Shown: positions 16,418 to 25,281 of the stretch, piece after piece
Position numbering within the stretch: the stretch's first letter is position 1
Layout: each line of letters begins with the position of its first letter
Origin: an uncultured Eubacteriales bacterium
Lineage (GTDB): Bacteria > Bacillota > Clostridia > Christensenellales > CAG-138
Reading direction: 5' to 3'
Assembly: GCA_900319345.1 (NCBI GenBank)
Contig: ONNZ01000005.1
Location: forward strand, 1 to 64,000
DNA: 64,000 nucleotides
Program-made: the position numbers and the translations under genes
The notes under the pieces: generated by a model
Database searches by the model: none
Seen by the model: only the letters and a program-made list of their open reading frames with translations
What the model was told of the DNA's origin: nothing

Positions 16418-17920
16418 GTTCAGGATAAGACCCAGGGCGCAGGTTATAAGCGATACCGCCATGCCGTATAAAAGCGGGTCGCCCGGTAAAGCAAGCACTT
16501 TGGAGAGGATATCCGCGCAGGGCGAAAGGATCATGGAAAGCAGGATGCAGCGCCCGTCCACTTTCCCCGGCAGCCAGAGAGCGGCGGTCATGGGCAGGAA
16601 CAGGACACAGGCACGGAAGCCCATGGAGAGGAACCCAAAGTCGTTGATGAGCGAATCGGGCAATGACACGGTCACCGCCACCGACGCCAAAAGAATGCCC
16701 GCGATACAGGCGCGCACTGCCAGCAGCTCCCCCTTCGGATCGTCCCAGCGGTGGGAGAAACGCTTCAGGATATCCCGCGTCAGGATAGTGGCCATGCCGA
16801 AGGAAAGGCCCGCTCCCCCGCTGACAGCAGTTATAAGTAATGTTCCCAGGATGACGCCAGCCACAAGGGGCGGGAAATGATTGAGAGCAAAGGTAGGCAT
16901 GGTGCGGATGGTGCTCTCCAGTATCGGCATCTCTGGCAAGGCCTGCCCCGCGGTAGTCAGCGCGACCGCCTCCGCGCGCAGCATATACCGGCTGCGCATG
17001 AACATGCCGATGGCCACGCCGCATAGACCGATGAACGGCGCTGCGAAGGCGCTGATCAACGCGCCGTTCCGGGCCGCTGCATCCGATTTGGCGGACCATA
17101 TGGCCTGGGCATAGGACTGAGTGCACAGAACGCCCAACAGCAGGGAAACGCCGGAGCTCAAGTCCTTAGCCACGCCGCGGGTTGTGAGGCTCAGGAATTG
17201 GGATTTTAAAATGTTGACATCCGATATATTCGGTATCCCCGATGCTTCCTGACGGATCATGCCAAGGGTGGTCCCCGTCAGCAGATCGTTTAAGCTGTTC
17301 CAAAATCCTTTTGGTCCGTGGCTCCAATAGAGGATGAAGCAAAGGCCCATAAGGGATACGCCGCAAAGCAGCAGAAGCTTGACGAAGCCCCCCATACCTG
17401 CACCCCAGGCGCCGCCAAAGATCACGTAAAGGCCCATCAGCAAGGCGGACAACATCGCCCCGACCCAAAGCGGCGTTCCCGGGAACAGGGTGGAAAGGAG
17501 CCCGGCGCAGGCGATGACCTGGGAGAAGACGCTGATGAAGATGCCGATGGAACAGAGTACGGAGCTGAGCGTGCCGGAGACGGGCCCGTATTCCTTGGTG
17601 ACGATGGCGAGCTCCGTGATGCAGCCGCTTTGCCTCAGCTTACGGGTGTACACGAGACCAAGCGCCAGGCAGCCGAAGCAGCAGCCCAGGGTGAACCACC
17701 AGCCGGAGAAGCCGAATTGGAAGGACAGCTGAGCGGTGCCCATGGTGGACTGACTCCCCACCAGGCTCCCCATGATCGCTCCGGCCACCAAAAAGGTGCC
17801 CGCCCTCCCGCTGCCGGAAAGAAAATCTGAGGAATCCTTCACGCGTCGCCCGGAAAGCAGGCCCACCGCCAGGATGAGGCCGACCACCAGAGCGATCCCT
17901 GCGAACACGCCGAACGACAT
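16400..17920 (-). CDS. Sodium:solute symporter family protein
   Basis: This 506-residue membrane protein of the SSS family has about 13 hydrophobic segments. Features typical of the family are the first segment with a GRRVKDSSDFLSGSGR turn, GSLVGSQSTMGTAQLSFQFG, and the helix-8 region with VILGTLLITAVSGGAGLSFG near the sodium site. The substrate (sugar, amino acid, proline or other) cannot be told. The gene stands alone. Confidence 0.87.
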   Translation of the reverse strand: MSFGVFAGIALVVGLILAVGLLSGRRVKDSSDFLSGSGRAGTFLVAGAIMGSLVGSQSTMGTAQLSFQFGFSGWWFTLGCCFGCLALGLVYTRKLRQSGCITELAIVTKEYGPVSGTLSSVLCSIGIFISVFSQVIACAGLLSTLFPGTPLWVGAMLSALLMGLYVIFGGAWGAGMGGFVKLLLLCGVSLMGLCFILYWSHGPKGFWNSLNDLLTGTTLGMIRQEASGIPNISDVNILKSQFLSLTTRGVAKDLSSGVSLLLGVLCTQSYAQAIWSAKSDAAARNGALISAFAAPFIGLCGVAIGMFMRSRYMLRAEAVALTTAGQALPEMPILESTIRTMPTFALNHFPPLVAGVILGTLLITAVSGGAGLSFGMATILTRDILKRFSHRWDDPKGELLAVRACIAGILLASVAVTVSLPDSLINDFGFLSMGFRACVLFLPMTAALWLPGKVDGRCILLSMILSPCADILSKVLALPGDPLLYGMAVSLITCALGLILNKRRAD

Positions 17921-17984
17921 TTGTTTCTCCTTTATCTTGCTTGTATAGGGATATCATAGCATCTCATGCGGAAAATGCAATCGA

Positions 17985-18015
17985 AAAATGCCCCGCATCC
18001 CTTTCGATGCGAGGC
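17985..18015 (-). terminator. Terminator of the LCP gene
   Basis: On the minus strand GCCTCGCATC and GATGCGGGGC form a stem with loop GAAAGG, followed by ATTTTTC. Confidence 0.82.
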
Positions 18016-18036
18016 AATTCAATAATAGATAGTGGA

Positions 18037-19701
18037 TCAATTGAAGTTGACCCTTATTTCGTTATACTTCTTATTGTCCCAGAAGTTCAGCATCCAGGGG
18101 CCGCTGTGGTCAGCGCTGTTGGGATAAGCGGTATCGGAGATATTTTTGACCTTCGTGTAGTTGAATCGGTTGGCCACGGCCACGGCCAGATCCTGCACCT
18201 TGATCATCTGATCCAGAAGGGAGCTGGATACGCTTTTCAAGGAGTTGCTTTTACGATTGGCAGCTTTCTTTGCTTCGCTGTCCGCGCTGCTGTACAGGCT
18301 CTTCAGCTCCTTCAGGGCGGATTTGTACTCGCTGAACAAATCCCTATCGGCGGTGGAATACTTATACTTTGGCGATTCTTCAGAGGATCCCTCCTCCCCT
18401 TCCTGGGCGGCTTCGGCCTGCTCGTCGTCCTGGTCGATCAGCTTCTGTACGTAGGATTTGAGCGGATCGCAGATATCCATATACTGGTCCTGCAGCATCT
18501 TGCACCAGGTGTAGCGGCTGTAAGCCAGGCCGTACTTCGGGTAGGTCTTTACATCCACGCCATAGATCTCTTTGATGAGCTTCACCCGATCCGACTGGTT
18601 CGTGATGACGAAATTCCATCCAAACAGGGTCGCACTGTCGCCGCCCATGGAATGGGCGCCGATATTGTCGGGGTCGAGCTTGTATCCAAAGAGGGCCAAA
18701 GCTGCGGTCTGCTCGGGCGTACAGTTGGTAAACAGCGCGCCGTCAAAGGCAGCCAATATTTCCGGCACCTTCAGCACCATGTTCTCTTCCTTCATCTTTT
18801 TAAAGATGGTCACCATCATATTCTTCTGGCGATTGACCCGGTTGCTGTCACCTGTGGGCAATTGCCCGTGTCCGGCCTTGCGCACCCGCATGTAGTCCAG
18901 GCAGGCCTGTCCATCCATGAATTGGAACCCGGCCTTATAGTATCGGCCGCCGTTGTCGAAATCGCCTTCCAAATTATACCAGACGCCGCCCACGATATCC
19001 ACGATCTGCTTGACCGATTCCATGGTCACGGCATAATAGTAGTCCACGTCGATGCCGCCCAGCATCCATTCAGCGGCTTCGCATACCTTGTCGAACCCCT
19101 CCCCGTTCTCGCAGAACAGACCGTAATTCTTGCCGTCCGTGCCGCAGTTCAGGGCGGCGTTCAGCTTGTATACACCCTTCACGCCAGGGATATTTGCATA
19201 GGTGTCCCGGGGCAGGGAGATGAGGTCTACCCGGTTTTCATTGAAGTTGACCGCACAGACGATCATCACGTCCGAATGGAAGGAGTTGCCTCCTTTCCCG
19301 GCCCAGCTCTTATCGATCCTGGCCGCCTCGTAGTCCACGCCGATGAACATGATGTTGACGATCCCGTTCATCATGCTGGTATCGGCCACTTGGGAAAGCT
19401 CTTCATACGGATCCAGTGTGGGCGCCGGCGTGATCACAGGCTCTTCGGTCGGTACGGGCGTAGGCTCCTCCGTTGGCACGGCAGCGGCGGTCGGAACGAC
19501 GATGGGCGCGGACGTAGCCTTTGTCGGAACGGGCGTAGCTTGAACGGTCTGCTCTTCCTTCGCGAACAGATCCTGACCCGAGAACAGTACGCCGGATATC
19601 TTCCCTCCCAGCAGTACGCCCATAGCAATGGCCAGGATGGCCACCGCGGCGAGTATAGCGAAAGTATAGATGCGTTTATTCTTATTGGAAACGTTTCCCA
19701 T
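18037..19701 (-). CDS. LytR-CpsA-Psr (LCP) family protein
   Basis: LCP enzymes transfer glycopolymers from lipid carriers to peptidoglycan at the outer membrane face. The 554-residue protein has a membrane anchor (about 10-34), a Thr/Pro/Val linker (about 52-95) and the LCP catalytic domain (about 110-330). Within it are NIMFIGVDYE, SDVMIVCAVNFNENRVDLIS, LPRDTYANIPG, and later RVRKAGHGQLPTGDSNRVNRQK. The 150-residue C-terminal part contains charged helices. AAGGAGAACT precedes the ATG. The gene is divergent from a GT2-GtrA gene, which suggests a common polymer pathway. Confidence 0.91.
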   Translation of the reverse strand: MGNVSNKNKRIYTFAILAAVAILAIAMGVLLGGKISGVLFSGQDLFAKEEQTVQATPVPTKATSAPIVVPTAAAVPTEEPTPVPTEEPVITPAPTLDPYEELSQVADTSMMNGIVNIMFIGVDYEAARIDKSWAGKGGNSFHSDVMIVCAVNFNENRVDLISLPRDTYANIPGVKGVYKLNAALNCGTDGKNYGLFCENGEGFDKVCEAAEWMLGGIDVDYYYAVTMESVKQIVDIVGGVWYNLEGDFDNGGRYYKAGFQFMDGQACLDYMRVRKAGHGQLPTGDSNRVNRQKNMMVTIFKKMKEENMVLKVPEILAAFDGALFTNCTPEQTAALALFGYKLDPDNIGAHSMGGDSATLFGWNFVITNQSDRVKLIKEIYGVDVKTYPKYGLAYSRYTWCKMLQDQYMDICDPLKSYVQKLIDQDDEQAEAAQEGEEGSSEESPKYKYSTADRDLFSEYKSALKELKSLYSSADSEAKKAANRKSNSLKSVSSSLLDQMIKVQDLAVAVANRFNYTKVKNISDTAYPNSADHSGPWMLNFWDNKKYNEIRVNFN

Positions 19702-19877
19702 ACCAGTTCTCCTTATTCGTTATCAGTATCATATACTGGAAGGGGTGTTCTTTCTACCCAAACACCCTTGATATTACAAACAGTTTACAAATCTGTGACA
19801 TGTTCAAGCTTTTTCCTCTTTCTTTTTTGGGGCTCTGTGGTATAATGAGGAAAGTTTTTTAGGAGACATACCAGTAT

Positions 19878-20909
19878 ATGATAATCGTGATCCCCGCCTA
19901 CCAGCCAGACGAAAAGCTGACCGGTGTGGTGGACACCTTGATTTCCAAGACGAAATTTCCCATCGTGATCGTGGATGACGGCAGCCAGGCTGACTGTCAG
20001 CCTATCTTTGCATCCTTGTCCGAGAAGGAACAGGTGACCGTTCTGCACCACGAGGTGAACCGGGGCAAGGGTGCCGCCATGAAGACGGCATTCCAATATG
20101 TGTACGACAACTGCCCTGATGCGGAGGGCGTGATCACCGTGGATGCTGACGGACAGCATCTTCCTGACGACGTGCTGCGCGTGGCAGAGGCCTTCCGTTC
20201 CCATCGGGATGCTCTCGTCACCGGCTCCCGTCGCTTCACCGGCAACGTTCCTTTCAAGAGCCGCGCTGGAAACGCCATCACCCGATTCGTGTTCGCCATC
20301 TCCACCGGTGTCAAGGTCTACGACACACAGACGGGCCTGCGCGCCTTTTCCCGGGAAAACATCCCCCGCATGCTTTCCTTGAAAGGAGATCGGTACGAGT
20401 ACGAGATCAGCCAGCTCCTCTACTGCTGTCGGGAGCTTATCCCCATCGTAGAGGTGCCCATCGAGACCGTCTATATCGAAGACAACGCCTCCTCCCACTT
20501 CCGGGCGCTGCGGGACGGCTGGCGCATCTATAAGATGATCCTGATGTTCGTCAGCTCATCGTTGTTGAGCTTCCTCCTGGAATACATCGTATTCCTGTTT
20601 CTGATATGGCTCACCAGGAACTGGGCGCAAACGACCTCCATTTTCTTCTCCACCGCTGTTTCCAGGGTGTTGAGCTCCATCTTCAACTACCTGTACAATA
20701 AGCGGCTGGTGTTCGAATCTGCCAACAGGACCAGTTTCCTCCGCTATACGGTGCTGGCGCTGTTCATCTTTGGATGCCATTATGGACTGCTGTATCTGTT
20801 CACGGTTATATGCGGCATACCGGAATGGATCTCCTATGCCCTCGTCCAGCTGATCGTCTACCCCATGAGCTTCGTGCTTCAACGTAAATTCGTGTTTTGT
20901 AAAGGATAA
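19878..20909 (+). CDS. Glycosyltransferase family 2 fused to GtrA-like membrane domain
   Basis: This 343-residue protein starts with a GT2 domain (residues 1-210: MIIVIPAYQPDEKL, VIVDDGSQADC, TVDADGQHLPDD, YDTQTGLRAF). It continues with a GtrA domain of four membrane helices (about 220-340). Such fusions make polyprenyl-phosphate sugars and move them, or donate to wall polymers. The stop (TAA) abuts the next ATG directly (TAAATG), so the two are coupled. A GGAG sits about 12 bases before the ATG, somewhat far. Confidence 0.9.
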   Translation: MIIVIPAYQPDEKLTGVVDTLISKTKFPIVIVDDGSQADCQPIFASLSEKEQVTVLHHEVNRGKGAAMKTAFQYVYDNCPDAEGVITVDADGQHLPDDVLRVAEAFRSHRDALVTGSRRFTGNVPFKSRAGNAITRFVFAISTGVKVYDTQTGLRAFSRENIPRMLSLKGDRYEYEISQLLYCCRELIPIVEVPIETVYIEDNASSHFRALRDGWRIYKMILMFVSSSLLSFLLEYIVFLFLIWLTRNWAQTTSIFFSTAVSRVLSSIFNYLYNKRLVFESANRTSFLRYTVLALFIFGCHYGLLYLFTVICGIPEWISYALVQLIVYPMSFVLQRKFVFCKG

Positions 20910-22109
20910 ATGCAGCAAATGAGAAAAACCAGTAAAAAGCGGATCCTGCGCATGGTCATCCTGGACCTACTAGGCTTTTGTGTGCTCGCGTATCTGGTCT
21001 GTGCACAGGTCTTCCACTTCTTCCCCTGGAAGCCGGTGGAGATCGACTTGACGGATTTCAACAGTGCCAACGCCAGCGTCGTGGCCGCCAGCACCCCTGC
21101 CCCCACCGATACGCCTGCCCCTACCCCCGTACTGACGGATACGCCTGCGCCAACTGACGCTCCTGACGGGACAGACGATCCTTCCGCCGAGACTCCCGCG
21201 CCGACGGATACGCCTGAACCGACGGAAACGCCGGAGCCGACGCCCGAACCGACTCCGGAACCTAAGGGACTGCTCAAGGGCAAATATGCCGAGAAGTTCT
21301 CTCCGGATCAGGTGATCTCCAACGATAACGAGTATCGCAGCGAGAACATCGCCATCGAGCTCACCCAGGTGGAAGGCTATTACTGCCGCAGCTGTACCCA
21401 CGTTTCCAAGACGTGGCCCAACTGCGAGTACTGCGGCACCGAGCTAAGGAAAGGCGATTACGTTCCCTACACTGTCGCCGACATCTATCTGCAGGATATC
21501 AATTGCTTCCGCACCAGCATTGCGCCCAGCTTTGAAAAGAACCTTCCTGTATGGGCCATGTGCAAGGAACAAAAAGGCATCCTGGCCATCAATACGGATT
21601 TCTATCTGAATGCCTATGGCAACCAGCACGGCTGGTTCGTCCGCAACGGCGTCACGATCAAGCGGTTCAAGAAGATCGACTTCGATCTTGCCATCCTCTA
21701 TCCTGACGGTGTTTTCGACACCATCGACGTATCCACAGAGACCTACTCTCCCGAAGAGATCGAGGCCGCGAACCCCTATCAGATCTGGTTCTTCGGTCCC
21801 GCGCTGCTCACCCGGGACGGCCAGCCCAAGACCAAGTTCACCATGGAGAAGATCGTGGGCGATCCCAATCCTCGTTCCATCATCGGCTACTACGAGCCGG
21901 GGCATTACTGCTTCATCGCCGTCAATGGCCGTGGCAAGCTCAGAGGATTATCGTTGTCCGAAGCGTCCCAGCTCTGCGCGGACATGGGCCTGACGGCTGC
22001 CTATAACATGGATGGCGGTGCATCTTCAGGCATGTGCTTCAATGGCAAGAACTACGGCAACAACGGCCGCGCCACCAGCGATATCGCCTATATCATCGAA
22101 CCAAGCTAA
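20910..22109 (+). CDS. Membrane-anchored phosphodiester glycosidase (NAGPA domain) protein
   Basis: This 399-residue protein has an N-terminal membrane anchor (about 13-33), a Thr-Pro linker (62-119), a four-cysteine CxxC...CxxC knuckle (C159, C162, C172, C175), and a C-terminal NAGPA domain. In the NAGPA domain INTDFYLN, GPALLTRDG, RSIIGYYEPGHY and NMDGGASSGMCFNG are visible. NAGPA proteins cleave sugar-phosphodiester links, as in the enzyme that uncovers mannose-6-phosphate, so a substrate among wall or capsule polymers is likely. The zinc-ribbon-like insert on the outer face is unusual. AAAGGATAA precedes the ATG. Confidence 0.87.
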   Translation: MQQMRKTSKKRILRMVILDLLGFCVLAYLVCAQVFHFFPWKPVEIDLTDFNSANASVVAASTPAPTDTPAPTPVLTDTPAPTDAPDGTDDPSAETPAPTDTPEPTETPEPTPEPTPEPKGLLKGKYAEKFSPDQVISNDNEYRSENIAIELTQVEGYYCRSCTHVSKTWPNCEYCGTELRKGDYVPYTVADIYLQDINCFRTSIAPSFEKNLPVWAMCKEQKGILAINTDFYLNAYGNQHGWFVRNGVTIKRFKKIDFDLAILYPDGVFDTIDVSTETYSPEEIEAANPYQIWFFGPALLTRDGQPKTKFTMEKIVGDPNPRSIIGYYEPGHYCFIAVNGRGKLRGLSLSEASQLCADMGLTAAYNMDGGASSGMCFNGKNYGNNGRATSDIAYIIEPS

Positions 22110-22122
22110 GGAGAAGATTGAC

Positions 22123-22428
22123 ATGAAAAAGAAGAATTCCGTTCCTCGCTGGCTTCAGATCGTCTCCACGATCGTCGCCAATACCGCTATTGTTCTGTCC
22201 ATCGTGTATATCGTGTTCTACATTCTTGACCGCTTCAACCCCATGCTCCACTTCCTGGGCGAGCAGGTCTTCGTGTCCCGGTATCTGGACGTGATCATCG
22301 CCGCCCTGGCGCTGATCCTGGGCATCCTCTTTCTCATCTGCACCTGGAAGATCTTCTATGGCAAGAAGGGCAAGAAGGTCAAGCGTCAACCTCGTCCGCA
22401 GTATGACGAGGAGTACCCCGAGGAATGA
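22123..22428 (+). CDS. Small two-pass membrane protein
   Basis: This 101-residue protein has two helices (about 12-34 and 54-76) and a basic-then-acidic tail (KKGKKVKRQPRPQYDEEYPEE). It follows the NAGPA gene by 13 bases with AAGGAG before the ATG at 22123, so it belongs to the same transcript. No family recognised; it is probably an accessory of the polymer enzymes. Confidence 0.78.
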   Translation: MKKKNSVPRWLQIVSTIVANTAIVLSIVYIVFYILDRFNPMLHFLGEQVFVSRYLDVIIAALALILGILFLICTWKIFYGKKGKKVKRQPRPQYDEEYPEE

Positions 22429-22452
22429 TCTGACAGTCTTATAGTAAACGGA

Positions 22453-22480
22453 AACGGACGGGAGGACCCGTCCGTTTTTC
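22453..22480 (+). terminator. Terminator of the GT2-NAGPA operon
   Basis: AACGGACGGG and CCCGTCCGTT form a ten-base-pair stem with a short AGGA loop, followed by TTTCTCT. Confidence 0.88.
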
Positions 22481-22491
22481 TCTGCTAAAGA

Positions 22492-23727
22492 TCAGTCCTG
22501 AGGCTTTGGTGCTCGTTTCCGATTCAGGTAGACGTCCAGCTTGTCCTTGATCTTCTCTGGGATCTCCCGCTTCACGGGGCAGCGGACGGCGTTGGCCATG
22601 CGTCCGGTAAAACCTGCGATGAACTCTATATCCGTCAGCACCTGCTGCGGGGAAACGATGGCTGGCGTATCGTACCGTTCATGGATGGATCCGGCGGTGG
22701 GCGGTGCCAGCCGCGCAAAGGAAAGGCTGGGAACTCCCTTGTCCGCAAAGGGCGTGGAGTCGCTGGAATAGACGCCGCTACGGGCGGCCACAGGGAACCC
22801 GAGCTCGTCCGCCGTATATTCGAGGAAGGAAACCAGGCGCTCCTCTGCGGAGCAGCAGGCGATGAATTTGCCCATGATGCTGCCGATCATGTCCAGGTTT
22901 ATGTTCAACACCACCTTTTCCAGCTCCCCTTCATGGTCGGCGCAGTAGGCTTTGGAGCCCAAAAGGCCCAACTCTTCTCCGCCGCACCAGATGAACCGAA
23001 GGCCCCGCCGATGAGGCGCTTTCACGAACTGTTCCGCTACGCCCAGGATACCGATGGACCCGGTCATGTTGTCGTAGCTGCCGCAGGACAGGGGTGTGGA
23101 ATCGTAGTGGGCTGTCAGTACCACCCACTCGTCGATCTCCCCGGGGAGTTCTCCGATCAGGTTATGGGCCTTTCCCTCATATGACTCCTGGTCGATCTCG
23201 ATACAGGCGGACTTACTTCCCTTGGCCACGATGTCCATGGCGTCCTTCACGTTGATATTCACGCCCAGAAGAAGCTTTCCCAGGCTGGTGGAGGGCCGCA
23301 GCGTCTTTTGATCGATATCCCGATCGGGACAATTATACCGCCCCGTGAAGGTGATGAACCCCAGGGCGCCGTTCTTGAGCATGTCCTGATAGGTCCACAT
23401 CTTCAGCGGCTGATCCGTCAGCACGATGTGGTCCCTACACAGGGACAGAGATAGATCGTCCGTGCTCCGAAGGTAATAGAGCGGCGCCTCCACTTTCCCG
23501 CTGCCGCAGCCGATATAGGCCTTGCAGTGGTACTCCTTCCCGTCCACCGTAAGGGTAGCGGATCGGATGTTGGAACGCTCCAAGGGGAACGCTTCTACCC
23601 TTGTCTCCAAGCCAACCTTGCGGCATCTTTCCTGCAGGTATTGCAGGCATTTCATCTCTTCCGGGGAGGCCGCTGTATGGGGATACGCCGTATCCTTCAA
23701 AATCTGTTTCACGTCTCTGCTGTTCAT
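22492..23727 (-). CDS. M28 family zinc aminopeptidase/carboxypeptidase-like protein
   Basis: This 411-residue protein has a PA-type insert in its middle and the M28 zinc peptidase core. The core shows VVLTAHYDSTPLSCGSYDNM (metal His-Asp and bridging Asp), WCGGEELGLLGS (catalytic and metal Glu) and NLDMIGS. No signal peptide is visible, so it may act in the cytoplasm. The longest reading begins at a GTG (23736); I prefer the ATG at 23727, which has AGGTGA seven bases upstream. Confidence 0.87.
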   Translation of the reverse strand: MNSRDVKQILKDTAYPHTAASPEEMKCLQYLQERCRKVGLETRVEAFPLERSNIRSATLTVDGKEYHCKAYIGCGSGKVEAPLYYLRSTDDLSLSLCRDHIVLTDQPLKMWTYQDMLKNGALGFITFTGRYNCPDRDIDQKTLRPSTSLGKLLLGVNINVKDAMDIVAKGSKSACIEIDQESYEGKAHNLIGELPGEIDEWVVLTAHYDSTPLSCGSYDNMTGSIGILGVAEQFVKAPHRRGLRFIWCGGEELGLLGSKAYCADHEGELEKVVLNINLDMIGSIMGKFIACCSAEERLVSFLEYTADELGFPVAARSGVYSSDSTPFADKGVPSLSFARLAPPTAGSIHERYDTPAIVSPQQVLTDIEFIAGFTGRMANAVRCPVKREIPEKIKDKLDVYLNRKRAPKPQD

Positions 23728-23809
23728 CAGGGTCACCTGCCTTTCTTATGAAACATGATACCATAGCAATACATATCTAACAAGTGCAAATCATTTTCAA
23801 AAAAAGGAC

Positions 23810-23838
23810 TTGCAAATTGCAAAACGATGCTGTATAAT
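23810..23838 (+). promoter_or_regulatory. Promoter of tRNA-Val
   Basis: TTGCAA (23810-23815) and TATAAT (23833-23838) are 17 bases apart, 13 bases before the tRNA. Confidence 0.83.
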
Positions 23839-23851
23839 CTTGCTTGCGCGT

Positions 23852-23928
23852 GGGGATGTAGCTCAGCTGGTTAGAGCGCTGTGTTCACATCGCAGAGGTC
23901 TAGGGTTCGAGTCCCTACATCCCCACCA
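23852..23928 (+). tRNA. tRNA-Val (anticodon CAC)
   Basis: The acceptor stem is GGGGATG/CATCCCC and the D arm is GCTC...GAGC. The anticodon stem CTGTG/CGCAG encloses loop TTCACAT, giving anticodon CAC (codon GTG). The T arm is TAGGG-TTCGAGT-CCCTA. CCA is encoded. Confidence 0.96.
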
Positions 23929-23983
23929 ATAAAAAACCACCTTTTCAGGTGGTTTTTTATTGGTGGGGATGTAGGGCTCGAAC
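23905..23983. repeat. Near-perfect palindrome of the tRNA-Val 3' end plus terminator
   Basis: The left arm (23905-23941) begins in the T arm of tRNA-Val and runs through the acceptor stem and CCA into AAAAAACCACC. The right arm (23948-23983) is its reverse complement with a single one-base bulge; the loop is TTTTCA. The inner part is an intrinsic terminator working in both directions; the outer part mirrors the tRNA itself. Confidence 0.9.
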
Positions 23984-24030
23984 GGGTTCGGTAGTGAATG
24001 GAGCGCCAGTGGCGCTCCAGAGCCGAACCC
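23984..24030. repeat. Two-stage stem-loop
   Basis: GGGTTCGG (23984-23991) pairs with CCGAACCC (24023-24030), and inside it GGAGCGCC (24000-24007) pairs with GGCGCTCC (24011-24018) around loop AGT. It directly follows the tRNA palindrome. No function known to me. Confidence 0.75.
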
Positions 24031-24033
24031 CGA

Positions 24034-24117
24034 CCAAGCCCGCAGGCGCGAATTCGAGTCCCTGAAGCTTCATCTACCATTACACCTCCAAGCCCGCAGG
24101 CGCGAATTCGAGTCCCT
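24034..24117 (+). repeat. Two 30-base direct repeats ending in a T-arm-like sequence
   Basis: Identical 30-base units lie at 24034-24063 and 24088-24117, separated by 24 bases. Each starts CCAAGCCCGCAGG and ends GAATTCGAGTCCCT, close to the T arm of the nearby tRNA-Val; the second copy continues ACATC as the tRNA does. They look like degraded tRNA-tail copies. Confidence 0.82.
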
Positions 24118-24132
24118 ACATCTTTTATATTT

Positions 24133-25257
24133 TCATTCAAACAGCTCCGCCGCTTTCTCCATATGCACCGCCGACTCGATATGCTGTGGGCAGATATCCA
24201 AACACTGTCCGCAGCCCACACAGGCGGACGCAAGCCCCTTCTCCCGGGTCCTAAACCCGTAGCTGCGCTTGGCGCTCTCCAGGGAACCGAAGCGAGCGTA
24301 TTCGTTCAACAGATCCAGGATGGCCGGGATATCGATGTTCGCCGGGCAGCCCTCCACGCAGTATTTGCATCCCGTGCAGGGGATGGCCCCGGCCGCCCGC
24401 AGCATATCGGCAGCCTGTGTCAGCAAAGCCTGCTCCGCGTCCGATAGGGGGGTTATATGGCTGAACAGGGCCACGTTCTCCTCCAGCTGCTGGAAGGTGG
24501 ACATACCGGAAAGAACCATGGCTACACCCGGCAACCCCGCTACGAACCGCAAAGCCCAGGAAGCTAAGGTCGCTTTAGGATCAGCTTCCTTCAACAGCGG
24601 CGCGCACACCGCCTTTTCCGACGCAAGGCTACCGCCTCGGACAGGCTCCATGACGATGACGGGCTTGCCGTGTTTCTGCGCCACCTCGTAGCAGCGGCGG
24701 GACTGGACCTCCTGATCCTCCCAGTCCGCATAGTTGATCTGGAGCTGGACGAACTCCGCTTCCGGAAGGTCGGTCAACATCCGGTCCAGCACCTCCGGCG
24801 AATCGTGGAAGGAGAACCCCAGCCGACGGATCCGTCCCCTCTCCTTCTCCTGGAGCAAGTACGGCCACACTTGCAGCTCCTTGACCTTCTCAAGGCGTTC
24901 CGCGCCCATGGCGTGTAGCAGATAAAAGTCGAAATAGCCGGCCCCGGTCCGTTCCAGCTGCTCCTCGAAGGTGGCGAGGGCATCCGGGGATTCCTTCAGC
25001 TTATAGACCGGCATCTTGTCGGCCAGCAAAAAGCTCTCCCGAGGATGGCGCTCCACCAGTACCTTCTTGACGGCGCGCTCGGAGAAACCGTTATGATAGG
25101 GATACGCCGTGTCGAAGTAGGTGAAGCCCTGCTGCAGAAAGTGATCGGCCATCTTGCATACCAGCTCGATATCGATGTCTTCGCCCTTGCCGTTCAGAAC
25201 GGGCAGCCGCATCAATCCGAACCCCAGTTTTTTTGTATTTTCGGGAAGAAATGCCAT
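24133..25257 (-). CDS. Aldo/keto reductase with C-terminal 4Fe-4S domain
   Basis: This 374-residue protein has an aldo/keto reductase barrel (about 1-270) with FDTAYPYHNGFSERAVKKVL (catalytic Asp-Tyr region), ADKMP and YLLHAM. A ferredoxin-like tail carries CTGCKYCVEGC and CVGCGQCLDICP. This clostridial subfamily is predicted to couple NAD(P)H or ferredoxin chemistry to carbonyl reduction; the substrate is unknown. The ATG at 25257 is supported by CGGAGGCGATCAT. A similar enzyme is encoded at 33198-34238. Confidence 0.9.
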   Translation of the reverse strand: MAFLPENTKKLGFGLMRLPVLNGKGEDIDIELVCKMADHFLQQGFTYFDTAYPYHNGFSERAVKKVLVERHPRESFLLADKMPVYKLKESPDALATFEEQLERTGAGYFDFYLLHAMGAERLEKVKELQVWPYLLQEKERGRIRRLGFSFHDSPEVLDRMLTDLPEAEFVQLQINYADWEDQEVQSRRCYEVAQKHGKPVIVMEPVRGGSLASEKAVCAPLLKEADPKATLASWALRFVAGLPGVAMVLSGMSTFQQLEENVALFSHITPLSDAEQALLTQAADMLRAAGAIPCTGCKYCVEGCPANIDIPAILDLLNEYARFGSLESAKRSYGFRTREKGLASACVGCGQCLDICPQHIESAVHMEKAAELFE

Positions 25258-25281
25258 ATGATCGCCTCCGTTTTTGTTTAT

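Noticed and set aside
24034-24117. CRISPR-like direct repeats
   Set aside because: Only two copies with a 24-base spacer, T-arm-like sequence and no cas genes in the window.
23871-24233. A minus-strand frame reading GTRTLDL and repeated GTRIRACGLG
   Set aside because: It is the translation of the antisense strand of tRNA-Val and its repeat tail, a known kind of false protein prediction.
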